Shown here: positions 58,168 to 64,000 of the stretch, piece by piece
Numbering within the stretch: position 1 is the first letter of the stretch
Layout: each line of letters begins with the position of its first letter
Assembly: GCA_036521075.1 (NCBI GenBank)
Contig: DATDIL010000148.1
Location: 10,478 to 74,477, forward strand
Source: DAIDKA01 sp036521075
GTDB taxonomy: Bacteria; Pseudomonadota; Gammaproteobacteria; Steroidobacterales; Steroidobacteraceae
Length of the DNA stretch: 64,000 nt
Direction of reading: 5' to 3'
The notes under the pieces: model-generated
Told to the model about the DNA's origin: nothing
What the model saw: only the letters and a program-made list of their open reading frames with translations
The model's database searches: none
Program-made: the position numbers and the translations under genes

Positions 58168-58449
58168 ATGCCAATCTTGATTCGATCCCGAAACGGCGGA
58201 AGAACGTTCGAGCTGCGGGGGACCCACCCCCACCTCAAGAAGCCCGTGTACCGCACTTTCGACACCCGCCTCGACGCAGAGCGAGCCGGTGCACAGGCGC
58301 TCGGGCAGCTCGGCCGTCACGAAGTGCCCATGTGGCTCCAGCATGCGGACAGCCGGCCCCTGAAGACCATTGGGGAGGCGATCCGGGCCTATTGCCTCGC
58401 ATCGGACGTTCTCAGGGAGATGAATACTTTTATCGGTTCGCTGCCTTAA
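58168..58449 (+). pseudogene. Truncated phage-type integrase (N-terminal fragment)
   Basis: A 93-residue frame starting at ATG 58168 with AAGGA upstream. It has a strand-rich start (MPILIRSRNGGRTFELRG), a YRTFDTRLDAERAGAQAL segment, and TIGEAIRAYCLASDVLR, the typical start of the SAM-like core-binding domain of tyrosine recombinases. The catalytic domain (R-H-R-Y) is missing: after LASDVLR the match ends and an unrelated tail of about ten residues runs to a stop. Position next to a tRNA 3' end is the usual place for such an integrase. Confidence 0.72.
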
Positions 58450-58856
58450 CCACGCACCGCAGAGCCGGCGGCCAGCCGGGGTAATTTTGACGTATCTGAC
58501 GTTCGCTACTTTGACTGCATGCGAAAGTAGTATTCGTCATTGGGCTCCTCGCGGCCCCGGCGCGGGAGGAGTGGCGGCATGTTCCAGACGGATATTTCTC
58601 CACGTAGCCACTGGGTATCTGAAGGCCAGCGATTCGCCGCCAGACGTAAGGAACATGCGGCTCGTGATACAGGCGGTATTGTCCGAGGGCAGTCTTATCT
58701 AGTTCTTGGCTTTTGAGCGGCAAATAAGGGAATAAGAGCGACTAACAATGATGGTTTGCCACGGTTCATATCGGTAGGCCCGCGCGAAGCATCTTCTCGC
58801 GCAGCACTCATATGCATGGTCACTGACGGATCCATCGCCGCAGCGCGGCCTCCATG
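58450..58856. other. 407-bp gene-poor stretch within the island
   Basis: No convincing gene was found. Open frames on both strands are short and not recognisable. Repeated GTCAAA-type words (GTCAAAGTAGCG and GTCAAAATTACC on the minus strand, around 58490-58530) resemble the terminal repeats of insertion sequences, which would fit the abrupt end of the integrase fragment at about 58415, but the evidence is weak. Near 58790-58800 there is a small GCGCG-flanked inverted repeat (GCGCGAAGCATCTTCTCGCGC). Confidence 0.4.
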
Positions 58857-60713
58857 TCAGCCGGTGCCCTTAGCGCCAGTTGCCGATATGCAAAACTTGG
58901 CCATCTTTGGCAGACCAAGCGCTGCGCGCCGTTCCTCCAGGTGCTGCGGATCTTCGACCGGCTTGCTCGGCTGATTCACGCCCTTCACACATTCGAATAT
59001 CATTCCGAAGCGCTGCGGTGTGTGCAGGGCATCAAAGAGTGACGCGTAGTACATCGTGGGCACTTCATCACGCTGCAGCAATGGCTCCATCAGGCCGAGC
59101 GCTTGGGCTTGAAAGGCCGGATCGTTCCGGGCTCCAACTGCAATCCAGGCTGCCGCCGTAGCTCCCCTCACTCCCACCATCGAAACGGTTGGCCAGCCGT
59201 ATTGCGCGATAATCTCCCGCAGCCGGCGAACATTGGCCTCGTTAGCTCCGGGTTCCATCCGCGGACCGACGCTGTTGGCGGATGTGTCCGGCGGTAGTCG
59301 CGTTCCGGTGGTCGCCTTTTGAAACAGGCTCTGCAGCTCATCGAGCTTGGCCATCCGAATCAACTCGCCCCGCAGTTGCGGCTGCGATATCGACAGATTG
59401 GCGTCCCGCAGCGAGTCCCAATCCGATGTGTCCACGATTTGCGCGGATGGCGGCTGGGGCGGCGGCGCGGTGGAGAAATCCGCCATCAACTTCTGATTCA
59501 CGCTTCCGCGCTGAATGAGCAACGGTACTCGCGCGTCCGGCGCGGTGCGAGCAACCGCCGTGGCCAAGGTGCGCGCACTGATGACCGTGGTGTCTCCGAA
59601 CTGGATGATCAGGTCGCCTCTTTTCAGCCCTGTCTGGTCGGCCACGCTACCCGGATTTACCGATGTCACGATCGCGCCGTGCCGGGCCGCAGTGATTGAG
59701 GCGGCCCCGGCGTTCACATCCAAGTCCGCGAGCCCAATGCCCAGGTAGACGCGCTGCGCCGCTGGAGCAGACGACGGCGGATTCAGTTCTGCTGCAACCA
59801 CCAGAAGCGGTATCGAGGTAGCGGCCAATCCCAGGATCCAAAGCCGCAAATGCCGAGGACGCTTAGTCATCATGGCGCGGATTCTGCTCTCGGTCTGTGT
59901 GGCGCGACCGACTATCGCAACCGCCCCGAGTGGCATCTTACCGACATACTGATTGATGCGCAGTAGCGTATCCGCATAGAGTCGTCGGTCTACTCCTGCG
60001 CCCAATACCCGGGTGTCGCAGTCCACCTCAATCGCCAGTTTCAGGCGGCGCAGTTGCCACCACAGCGGCAAGTTCCAGGGCGCCACTGCCAGCAACAATA
60101 GTGCGACAAGCAACAAGACCGGATCGCGCGCAGCAATGTGCTGATTCTCGTGACTCATCGCTGCATCGCGGGTGGCAACCGCTTCGTCCAGAAGCCAGCG
60201 TGGCACGACGATCGCAGGTCGAACTAGTCCGAATACGGCGGGGCCGATGTCTTCTGCCACGAGCACTTGATACTTGCCAATCGATTGCCGCGGCCAGTTC
60301 CGTCGCGCCCGCATAATGTGTAAGGCGCCCACAAAATATACTCCCAATAGCGAGATCGATGCGGCAAGCCACGACCACTTGGCATATCTCTCGAGCAAGG
60401 CCCAAGCCGGCAAGCCGGTCGAGCCTCTAACGCGCTGCGCTTGAGCGCCGACACTTAGTGGCGGAAACGGGATGCCCCGCATCGCGGTTCCGGTGATCGT
60501 CGTGACAGTTGTCGGAACACTATTCGAGGATCCGGACGGCGTATGGCCTCTCAGCCCCATAGTTGCGGCACCGGCAAGGGATAGCACCATGGCGCCTGCC
60601 CACACCCACCGCCTGGGCCACGCGGCCAACGTGAGGGCGCCGTCGATCGCCAGAGCGGCCATCCCCACCAATAGAGAAACGGCAATCGTATAGACCATCA
60701 GTTCCACAATCAT
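58857..60713 (-). CDS. M56-family membrane metallopeptidase with PDZ domain (BlaR1-like sensor)
   Basis: A 618-residue protein. Helices lie near residues 5-30, 35-55 and 112-132. The cytoplasmic-side peptidase has H188-E189-N190-Q191-H192 (MSHENQHIAARDP), the zinc site of BlaR1/MecR1 peptidases, with VFGLVRPAIVVPRWLL and LAIEVDCDTRVLGAGVDRR. A fourth helix (about 295-315) is followed not by a penicillin-binding domain but by a PDZ domain (YLGIGLADLDVN, SVNPGSVADQTGLKRGDLII) and a further periplasmic region of ~170 residues. The start overlaps the BlaI-type gene by 4 bp. It likely cleaves that repressor in response to an envelope signal. Confidence 0.88.
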   Translation of the reverse strand: MIVELMVYTIAVSLLVGMAALAIDGALTLAAWPRRWVWAGAMVLSLAGAATMGLRGHTPSGSSNSVPTTVTTITGTAMRGIPFPPLSVGAQAQRVRGSTGLPAWALLERYAKWSWLAASISLLGVYFVGALHIMRARRNWPRQSIGKYQVLVAEDIGPAVFGLVRPAIVVPRWLLDEAVATRDAAMSHENQHIAARDPVLLLVALLLLAVAPWNLPLWWQLRRLKLAIEVDCDTRVLGAGVDRRLYADTLLRINQYVGKMPLGAVAIVGRATQTESRIRAMMTKRPRHLRLWILGLAATSIPLLVVAAELNPPSSAPAAQRVYLGIGLADLDVNAGAASITAARHGAIVTSVNPGSVADQTGLKRGDLIIQFGDTTVISARTLATAVARTAPDARVPLLIQRGSVNQKLMADFSTAPPPQPPSAQIVDTSDWDSLRDANLSISQPQLRGELIRMAKLDELQSLFQKATTGTRLPPDTSANSVGPRMEPGANEANVRRLREIIAQYGWPTVSMVGVRGATAAAWIAVGARNDPAFQAQALGLMEPLLQRDEVPTMYYASLFDALHTPQRFGMIFECVKGVNQPSKPVEDPQHLEERRAALGLPKMAKFCISATGAKGTG

Positions 60714-61087
60714 GATCCGCTTCCTCGTTTGGGTCGGTCATCGAGCAACCGCCGGATGCGCCGAAGTTGCGCGCTGCTGAGGCGTTTGTCCGAAACCAAG
60801 TGAGTGAGTAACAACTCCGCCGATCCGTCGAAAAGCTTGCGTAGCAGCGCCTGTAGTGCGCTTGTGCGGGCCACATCGGAATCCACAAGTGACTGGTATC
60901 GGTGCGCTCGGCCTTCTTCAACGTGTCCGACATACCCCTTAGCTTCGAGGTTACGCAGGATGGTCAATACGGTCGTATAAGCGGGCTCGTCACCCAGCAG
61001 CTTGCGGACCTCGGAAACTGTTGAAGGTCCCTGTCGCCACAGAATCCGCATGAACTCGGCTTCGCGGTCTGTAAGGGATACATCCAT
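60710..61087 (-). CDS. BlaI/MecI/CopY-family repressor
   Basis: A 125-residue winged-helix repressor. It has LTDREAEFMRILWRQGPSTV, EVRKLLGDEPAYTTVLTILR and NLEAKGYVGHVEEGRAHRYQ, then a helical dimerisation tail. The ATG at 61087 is the family-consistent start. It precedes and overlaps the M56 protease gene. In relatives, the protease cleaves the repressor and frees the operon. The operator upstream (61101-61157) supports autoregulation. Confidence 0.92.
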   Translation of the reverse strand: MDVSLTDREAEFMRILWRQGPSTVSEVRKLLGDEPAYTTVLTILRNLEAKGYVGHVEEGRAHRYQSLVDSDVARTSALQALLRKLFDGSAELLLTHLVSDKRLSSAQLRRIRRLLDDRPKRGSGS

Positions 61088-61100
61088 GAAAGCACCTGAT

Positions 61101-61157
61101 ACTACGAGCATAGTACATCGTAGTCCCCGGAAGCCAAATGTCAACTACCTAAGTAGT
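61101..61157 (-). promoter_or_regulatory. Promoter and operators of the BlaI/M56 operon
   Basis: A perfect inverted repeat ACTACGA-N10-TCGTAGT lies at 61101-61124, and a second, ACTAC-CTAA-GTAGT, at 61144-61157. ACTAC/GTAGT half-sites are of the kind bound by BlaI-type repressors. On the minus strand a -35 TTGACA (61139-61144) and -10 TACGAT (61117-61122) with a 16-bp spacer are overlapped by both repeats. One more ACTAC is at 61168-61172. Confidence 0.78.
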
Positions 61158-61177
61158 AAGTGAATGAACTACTCTGA

Positions 61178-61789
61178 GCCTCGGCTGCGAATCGGACCAG
61201 GTCTGACCGAGAAGGGCATGGATTACTAGCCTATTTCCGCTGGATTTTATGGTGCGCGACCTTGGCGACATTCTTGGGAGCGCTGCTCATTCCCACGTTC
61301 CAACGCATGGTCAGCAGTGCGGTCCAGCACTTTCAAGCCAATCGCTCGGTTCCTCGATTGCTACTTCGCATTTCCTTCAAGGGCGGGCTCGCACAACTCA
61401 AAGACGTTGCGACCATGCCAACCGCCGCCAACGTTGCGCGAATCCGAGCGGCTGATGGCATTTCGGCATGGGTCATCGTACTCAATGTTGCGGCGACTAC
61501 GGGCGTCTTTGGATCCCTTTACGCCGGCTACCGGAACTCCGCGCTCCGAGTAACTTCCAGTACCCTGTCGGCGGTAGTGAATGGCGCGGCTACAATCCTG
61601 ATGTTTGTGTTCATTGATCCGCAGATGTCTGTGATGACTGACGACGTGATCGAAGGCAGAACGTCAGAGCCGCAGTTTAGATGGGCGGTCGTTCGGCTCG
61701 TAGGCAGTCGGTTGGCCGGAACTCTTGCGTCAGGCCAGCCTAATGCGAATCGCCTAGAAAAGCCCGGCTTCTGGCACCATCGTTGGTGA
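61178..61789 (+). pseudogene. amj: Truncated Amj-like (DUF2837) lipid II flippase gene
   Basis: An open frame from 61178 without a proper start codon reads LAYFRWILWCATLATFLGAL then LIPTFQRMV, RSVPRLLLRISFKGGL, IVLNVAATTGVFGSLYAGYR, TSSTLSAVVNGAATILMFVF and IDPQMSVMTDDVIEG, GSRLAGTL. This is the central and C-terminal part of Amj-type proteins, alternative lipid II flippases. About 80 residues of N-terminus are missing, and after GTL the frame continues into an unrelated tail (ASGQPNANRLEKPG); a shift of one base would give LLRQASL. A TTG at 61262 could start a shorter product. The family call is from memory of the motif pattern. Confidence 0.6.
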
Positions 61790-61820
61790 CGCATTCTTGC
61801 ATCACACAAAACTGCGTCAC
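61786..61820. repeat. Inverted repeat at the end of the flippase remnant
   Basis: Perfect 8-bp arms GTGACGCA and TGCGTCAC separated by 19 bp. They sit where the Amj-like frame degenerates, so they may mark an insertion or deletion scar. No T run follows. Confidence 0.55.
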
Positions 61821-62094
61821 GTGGCGCCCGGATATCTGGGTCCAGGCGATCCCAATGGGCATCCTCACCAACACGATTCGGGGACAGAGCCAAAAACAAA
61901 GTAGTAAAACCGCTATTAGTTCGAACTATTCGGAGAAAAATCCGAGTCCTAGAACCTGTGGCTTGACGCTTTGCATGCTCGGGGCAGGGACATCTTCTCG
62001 AGGACTTCTTCGGTCGGACCGGAATCCGAGCGGCAGCCGAATGATCGAGCTCTAATCCGTCGACTCCCACGGCCGCATGCCGGGCGCGGCGAGC

Positions 62095-62117
62095 GATGAC
62101 GGCCTTCGGCCGTCATC
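62095..62117. repeat. Perfect hairpin, possible terminator without U-tract
   Basis: A 10-bp perfect stem with a TTC loop. It separates the GC-rich remnant from the AT-rich Fic promoter and could insulate the promoter from upstream transcripts. Without a T run on either side it is not a standard intrinsic terminator. Confidence 0.55.
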
Positions 62118-62142
62118 TTAACACTATGTCAGTCGTAACTTA

Positions 62143-62250
62143 TTGATGTATAAACAAAACATCATCATAAACTAGGTCACATAATACTTTATAAACTAAG
62201 TTATACAAGTCTATGTATACTAGATAGCGTAATGCACCTAAAACTAAGTT
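62143..62250 (+). promoter_or_regulatory. Fic promoter region with four 24-bp-spaced repeats
   Basis: A core word recurs every 24 bp: AAACTAGGTC at 62169, AAACTAAGTT at 62193, ATACTAGATA at 62217 and AAACTAAGTT at 62241. The first two 24-base units are alike at 17 of 24 positions. AACTAAGTT is almost palindromic. A -10 candidate TATACT (62216-62221) lies inside the array, and another promoter candidate is TTGATG (62143-62148)/CATAAA (62166-62171) with a 17-bp spacer. The array ends nine bases before the Fic start, so a bound protein would block transcription or translation start. Confidence 0.6.
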
Positions 62251-62258
62251 GAGTCATC

Positions 62259-63800
62259 ATGGCGACCCCAAACGAGAAGATTGCGACCTCACTGGAAGCC
62301 TTGCGCAAGTTGCAGGCGGGCGGGCGGCGCGTCTTCTCTGCCCAGGAACTCAGCCGCGTTCATCGCGACCGCCTGGTGAAGCACGGCTACCTGCAGCGGG
62401 TCATCGACGGCTGGCTCATCAGCGCCAGCCCCACCTCACAGCCTGGCGAGAGCACGCCGTGGCTGACCGCCTTCTGGGAGTTCTGCGGCCGCTACTGTGA
62501 GGCCCGTTTCGGGACCAACTGGCATCTGTCGGCCGAGCAGTCGCTGCTGCTTCAACTCGGCATCACCGTGATCCCGAAGCAGGTCATCGTTTACAGCCGC
62601 AAGTCTCAGAACAACAAGATTGAGCTGTTGCACGAGACCTCTCTCTACGACATCAAAGAGACGCAGCCGCCGCCAGCCGAAGACCTGACGGTATTCGACA
62701 CCCTGCGCGTGTTCAGCCTCGAGGCCGCGCTCACGCGCGTGCCCGATGCGTTTTTTGCGGCGAAGCCGCTCGAAGCGCAAATCGCGCTCAATAGCGTTCG
62801 CGACGCATCGGGCATCCTGCGAATCCTCCTGCGCGGCGGACACTCCGTTGTAGCGGGGCGGCTCGCCGGGGCGTTTCGCAGGATCGGCCGAGGCCCTCTC
62901 GCCGATGAGATCGTGGCGGCCATGCGCGCGGCGGAACACACCGTCGCGGAGAGCGACCCTTTCGTGGCGGCTCCCTGGGTCGGGCGACGCGTCGGGGCCG
63001 GCGAGGCACCCATTATCGGGCGACTTCACGGACTGTGGGCGCTGACGCGCGAGACCGTCATCGCGGCGTTTCCGCAAGCACCCGGCTTGCCCCGTGACCG
63101 GAATGCTTACTTGCATCAGGTCGATGAAATCTACGTCACCGACGCCTATCACTCGCTATCGATCGAGGGCTACCAGGTGACGGCGGAGTTGATCGAGCGG
63201 GTGCGCACCGGTGCGTGGCGACCGGAAACCAACGAGGAAGACCAGAAGAGCCGCAATGCCATGGCCGCGCGCGGCTATTGGCAGGCCTTCACCGCCGTCA
63301 AGCGGGGGGTTGCGGCCGTGCTGGGAGGGGCGCCCGCCGCCGAGCTTGCTCGCGAATCGCACCCGGAGTGGTATCGAGAGCTTTTCCAGCCTTCGGTGGC
63401 AGCGGGCATCGTGGCGCCTGCGGCGCTCGCAGGCTATCGGCACGACTTCGTTTACCTGAAGACCTCCCGCTATGTGCCCCCGCGCTGGGAGACAGTTCGG
63501 GATGCGATGCCGACGCTGTTCGACTTGATGGCGGCGGAGCCTCAAGCCTCGGTGCGGGCAATGCTCGGACACTGGCTCATCGGGTACATCCATCCGTACA
63601 TGGACGGCAATGGACGCATCGCCCGCTTCCTCATGAACGTGATGCTCGCCTCGGGCGGATACCCCTGGACGGTCATTCGTCTGGAAGACCGGGCTCGGTA
63701 CCTTACCGCGCTGGACCGTGCGAGTCTGGATCAGGACATTGGGCCGTTCGCTCAGCTGATCGCAGAGCGCGTCCAGGGCGGGCCGCCCACCCAGTTCTAA
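62259..63800 (+). CDS. Fic-domain protein with AbiEi-like N-terminal region
   Basis: A 513-residue protein. The C-terminal Fic domain has the active motif H445-PYMDGNGR-453 followed by IARF, intact for AMP transfer (AMPylation). An inhibitory motif S-x-x-x-E-G is at 299-304 (SLSIEG), as in class II Fic proteins that carry their own inhibitor helix. Residues ~1-250 look like an AbiEi-type antitoxin: a winged-helix start (RRVFSAQELSRVHRDRLVKH, LQRVIDGWLIS) and a nucleotidyltransferase-antitoxin-like middle (WHLSAEQSLLLQLGI, DTLRVFSLEAALTRVP). The region before the start carries a repeat array, suggesting autoregulation. The target is unknown. The start is ATG 62259; its ribosome site is weak. 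Confidence 0.88.
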   Translation: MATPNEKIATSLEALRKLQAGGRRVFSAQELSRVHRDRLVKHGYLQRVIDGWLISASPTSQPGESTPWLTAFWEFCGRYCEARFGTNWHLSAEQSLLLQLGITVIPKQVIVYSRKSQNNKIELLHETSLYDIKETQPPPAEDLTVFDTLRVFSLEAALTRVPDAFFAAKPLEAQIALNSVRDASGILRILLRGGHSVVAGRLAGAFRRIGRGPLADEIVAAMRAAEHTVAESDPFVAAPWVGRRVGAGEAPIIGRLHGLWALTRETVIAAFPQAPGLPRDRNAYLHQVDEIYVTDAYHSLSIEGYQVTAELIERVRTGAWRPETNEEDQKSRNAMAARGYWQAFTAVKRGVAAVLGGAPAAELARESHPEWYRELFQPSVAAGIVAPAALAGYRHDFVYLKTSRYVPPRWETVRDAMPTLFDLMAAEPQASVRAMLGHWLIGYIHPYMDGNGRIARFLMNVMLASGGYPWTVIRLEDRARYLTALDRASLDQDIGPFAQLIAERVQGGPPTQF

Positions 63801-64000
63801 AGAGGGCGGGCGGGCCCCCCTTGGCGCCACGTGGAACCGCCGCACACCCCTCTGGCGCGCCTGTGCGCACTGATCGATCTGGCCAGCGGCGCGGTGCTTG
63901 CAGCGGCCACGGCAGCCCATTGCGCAGCGGGGCATAGCGAACTGGGACTCTCGCGCACATTGCTGGGGGCGCTTGCCCCCGGGGACGTGCTGCTGGCCGA
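63801..64000 (+). pseudogene. 5'-truncated IS4-type transposase, running off the window
   Basis: Directly after the Fic stop codon the same frame reads on: PLARLCALIDLASGAVLAAA, then HSELGLSRTLLGALAPGDVL and LA at the window end. This resembles the DDE domain of IS4-family transposases between the first and second catalytic Asp (usual form ...GDVLLADRYY). The N-terminal part and the first Asp are absent, and no inverted repeat marks an IS end here, so the element is broken on its left. A GTG at 63831 is the first usable start codon. The right part lies outside the window. Confidence 0.65.

Larger units (their letters stand above)
61790..62258. other. 469-bp non-coding stretch upstream of the Fic gene
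   Basis: No gene is supported here. Short frames on both strands are unrecognised. The stretch contains the inverted repeat ending at 61820, a perfect 10-bp hairpin (GATGACGGCC-TTC-GGCCGTCATC) at 62095-62117 with only a short TT after it, and then a sharp shift to AT-rich sequence from about 62118 to 62258 holding the Fic promoter and its periodic repeats. Confidence 0.6.
57990..64000. mobile_element. Candidate eroded genomic island adjoining tRNA-Cys
   Basis: From the 3' end of tRNA-Cys to the window end, features of transferred DNA cluster: a truncated integrase, two gene-poor stretches, an N- and C-terminally broken flippase gene, an AT-rich promoter, a Fic-family gene and a truncated IS4-type transposase. 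Base composition is visibly less GC-rich between about 61.1 and 62.3 kb. No second copy of the tRNA 3' end was seen within the window, so the right edge is not defined and may lie further on. Confidence 0.6.

Noticed and set aside
58430..58723. 97-codon frame on the - strand in the gene-poor stretch
   Set aside because: No recognised motif, no clear ribosome site, and it overlaps the end of the integrase fragment. Kept only as part of the unassigned stretch.

Overview
The window reads as a chromosomal segment of a GC-rich gammaproteobacterium. It has a bifunctional ThrA with a thrABC operon, UvrC-PgsA followed by a tRNA-Gly, a NudJ-MnmA pair, class II DAHP synthase, tryptophan 2,3-dioxygenase, a HiPIP and a PqiABC system. 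The mix suggests a Xanthomonadales- or Nevskiales-like lineage, but that is inference from gene content only. Coding density is high, genes are often joined by 4-bp ATGA overlaps, and most long antisense frames are shadows of the real genes.

Layout. 1-4.5 kb: the end of a quinone oxidoreductase, a HiPIP and a quinol-dependent NO reductase, then a decayed stretch with a deleted polyphosphate kinase 2 gene, a 55-residue membrane protein and an SOD-like lipoprotein. 4.5-12.4 kb: a MarR-controlled drug-efflux operon (marR-nodT-emrA-emrB), with a large DUF748/AsmA-type envelope gene downstream. 12.5-20.4 kb: pqiABC plus a sulfur assimilation block (fnr-like reductase, cysK, cysG, APS-type cysH) divergent from cysB. 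21.4-23.6 kb: a molybdo-hydroxylase maturation set (mocA, unknown, xdhC). 23.7-28.5 kb: thrABC. 28.5-38.2 kb: a NERD-like membrane protein, tatD, small secreted proteins, an ABC exporter with threonine aldolase, a YgjP-like peptidase, kynA, msrPQ and a HAD phosphatase. 38.2-54.5 kb: acnA with a divergent LysR gene, mnmA, nudJ, purB, fumC, nudL, mazG, DAHP synthase, icd, a family 5 uracil-DNA glycosylase, uvrC and pgsA.

54.5-64 kb is the variable end. tRNA-Gly and tRNA-Cys, adjacent in E. coli after pgsA, are separated here by two DUF4139 paralogues. tRNA-Cys has TCA where CCA is expected and a C-A mismatch in its T stem, and it is followed within 200 bp by a truncated phage-type integrase. 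Beyond it lie a BlaI-type repressor with an M56/PDZ sensor protease and a clear operator, a truncated Amj-like flippase gene, an AT-rich promoter with four 24-bp-spaced repeats, a Fic-domain protein with an AbiEi-like N-terminal region, and a truncated IS4-type transposase running off the end. This looks like an eroded genomic island built on tRNA-Cys.

The best candidate for an under-described system is the single-gene AbiEi-like/Fic fusion with its periodic operator array. The BlaI/M56-PDZ pair next to the Amj remnant comes second.
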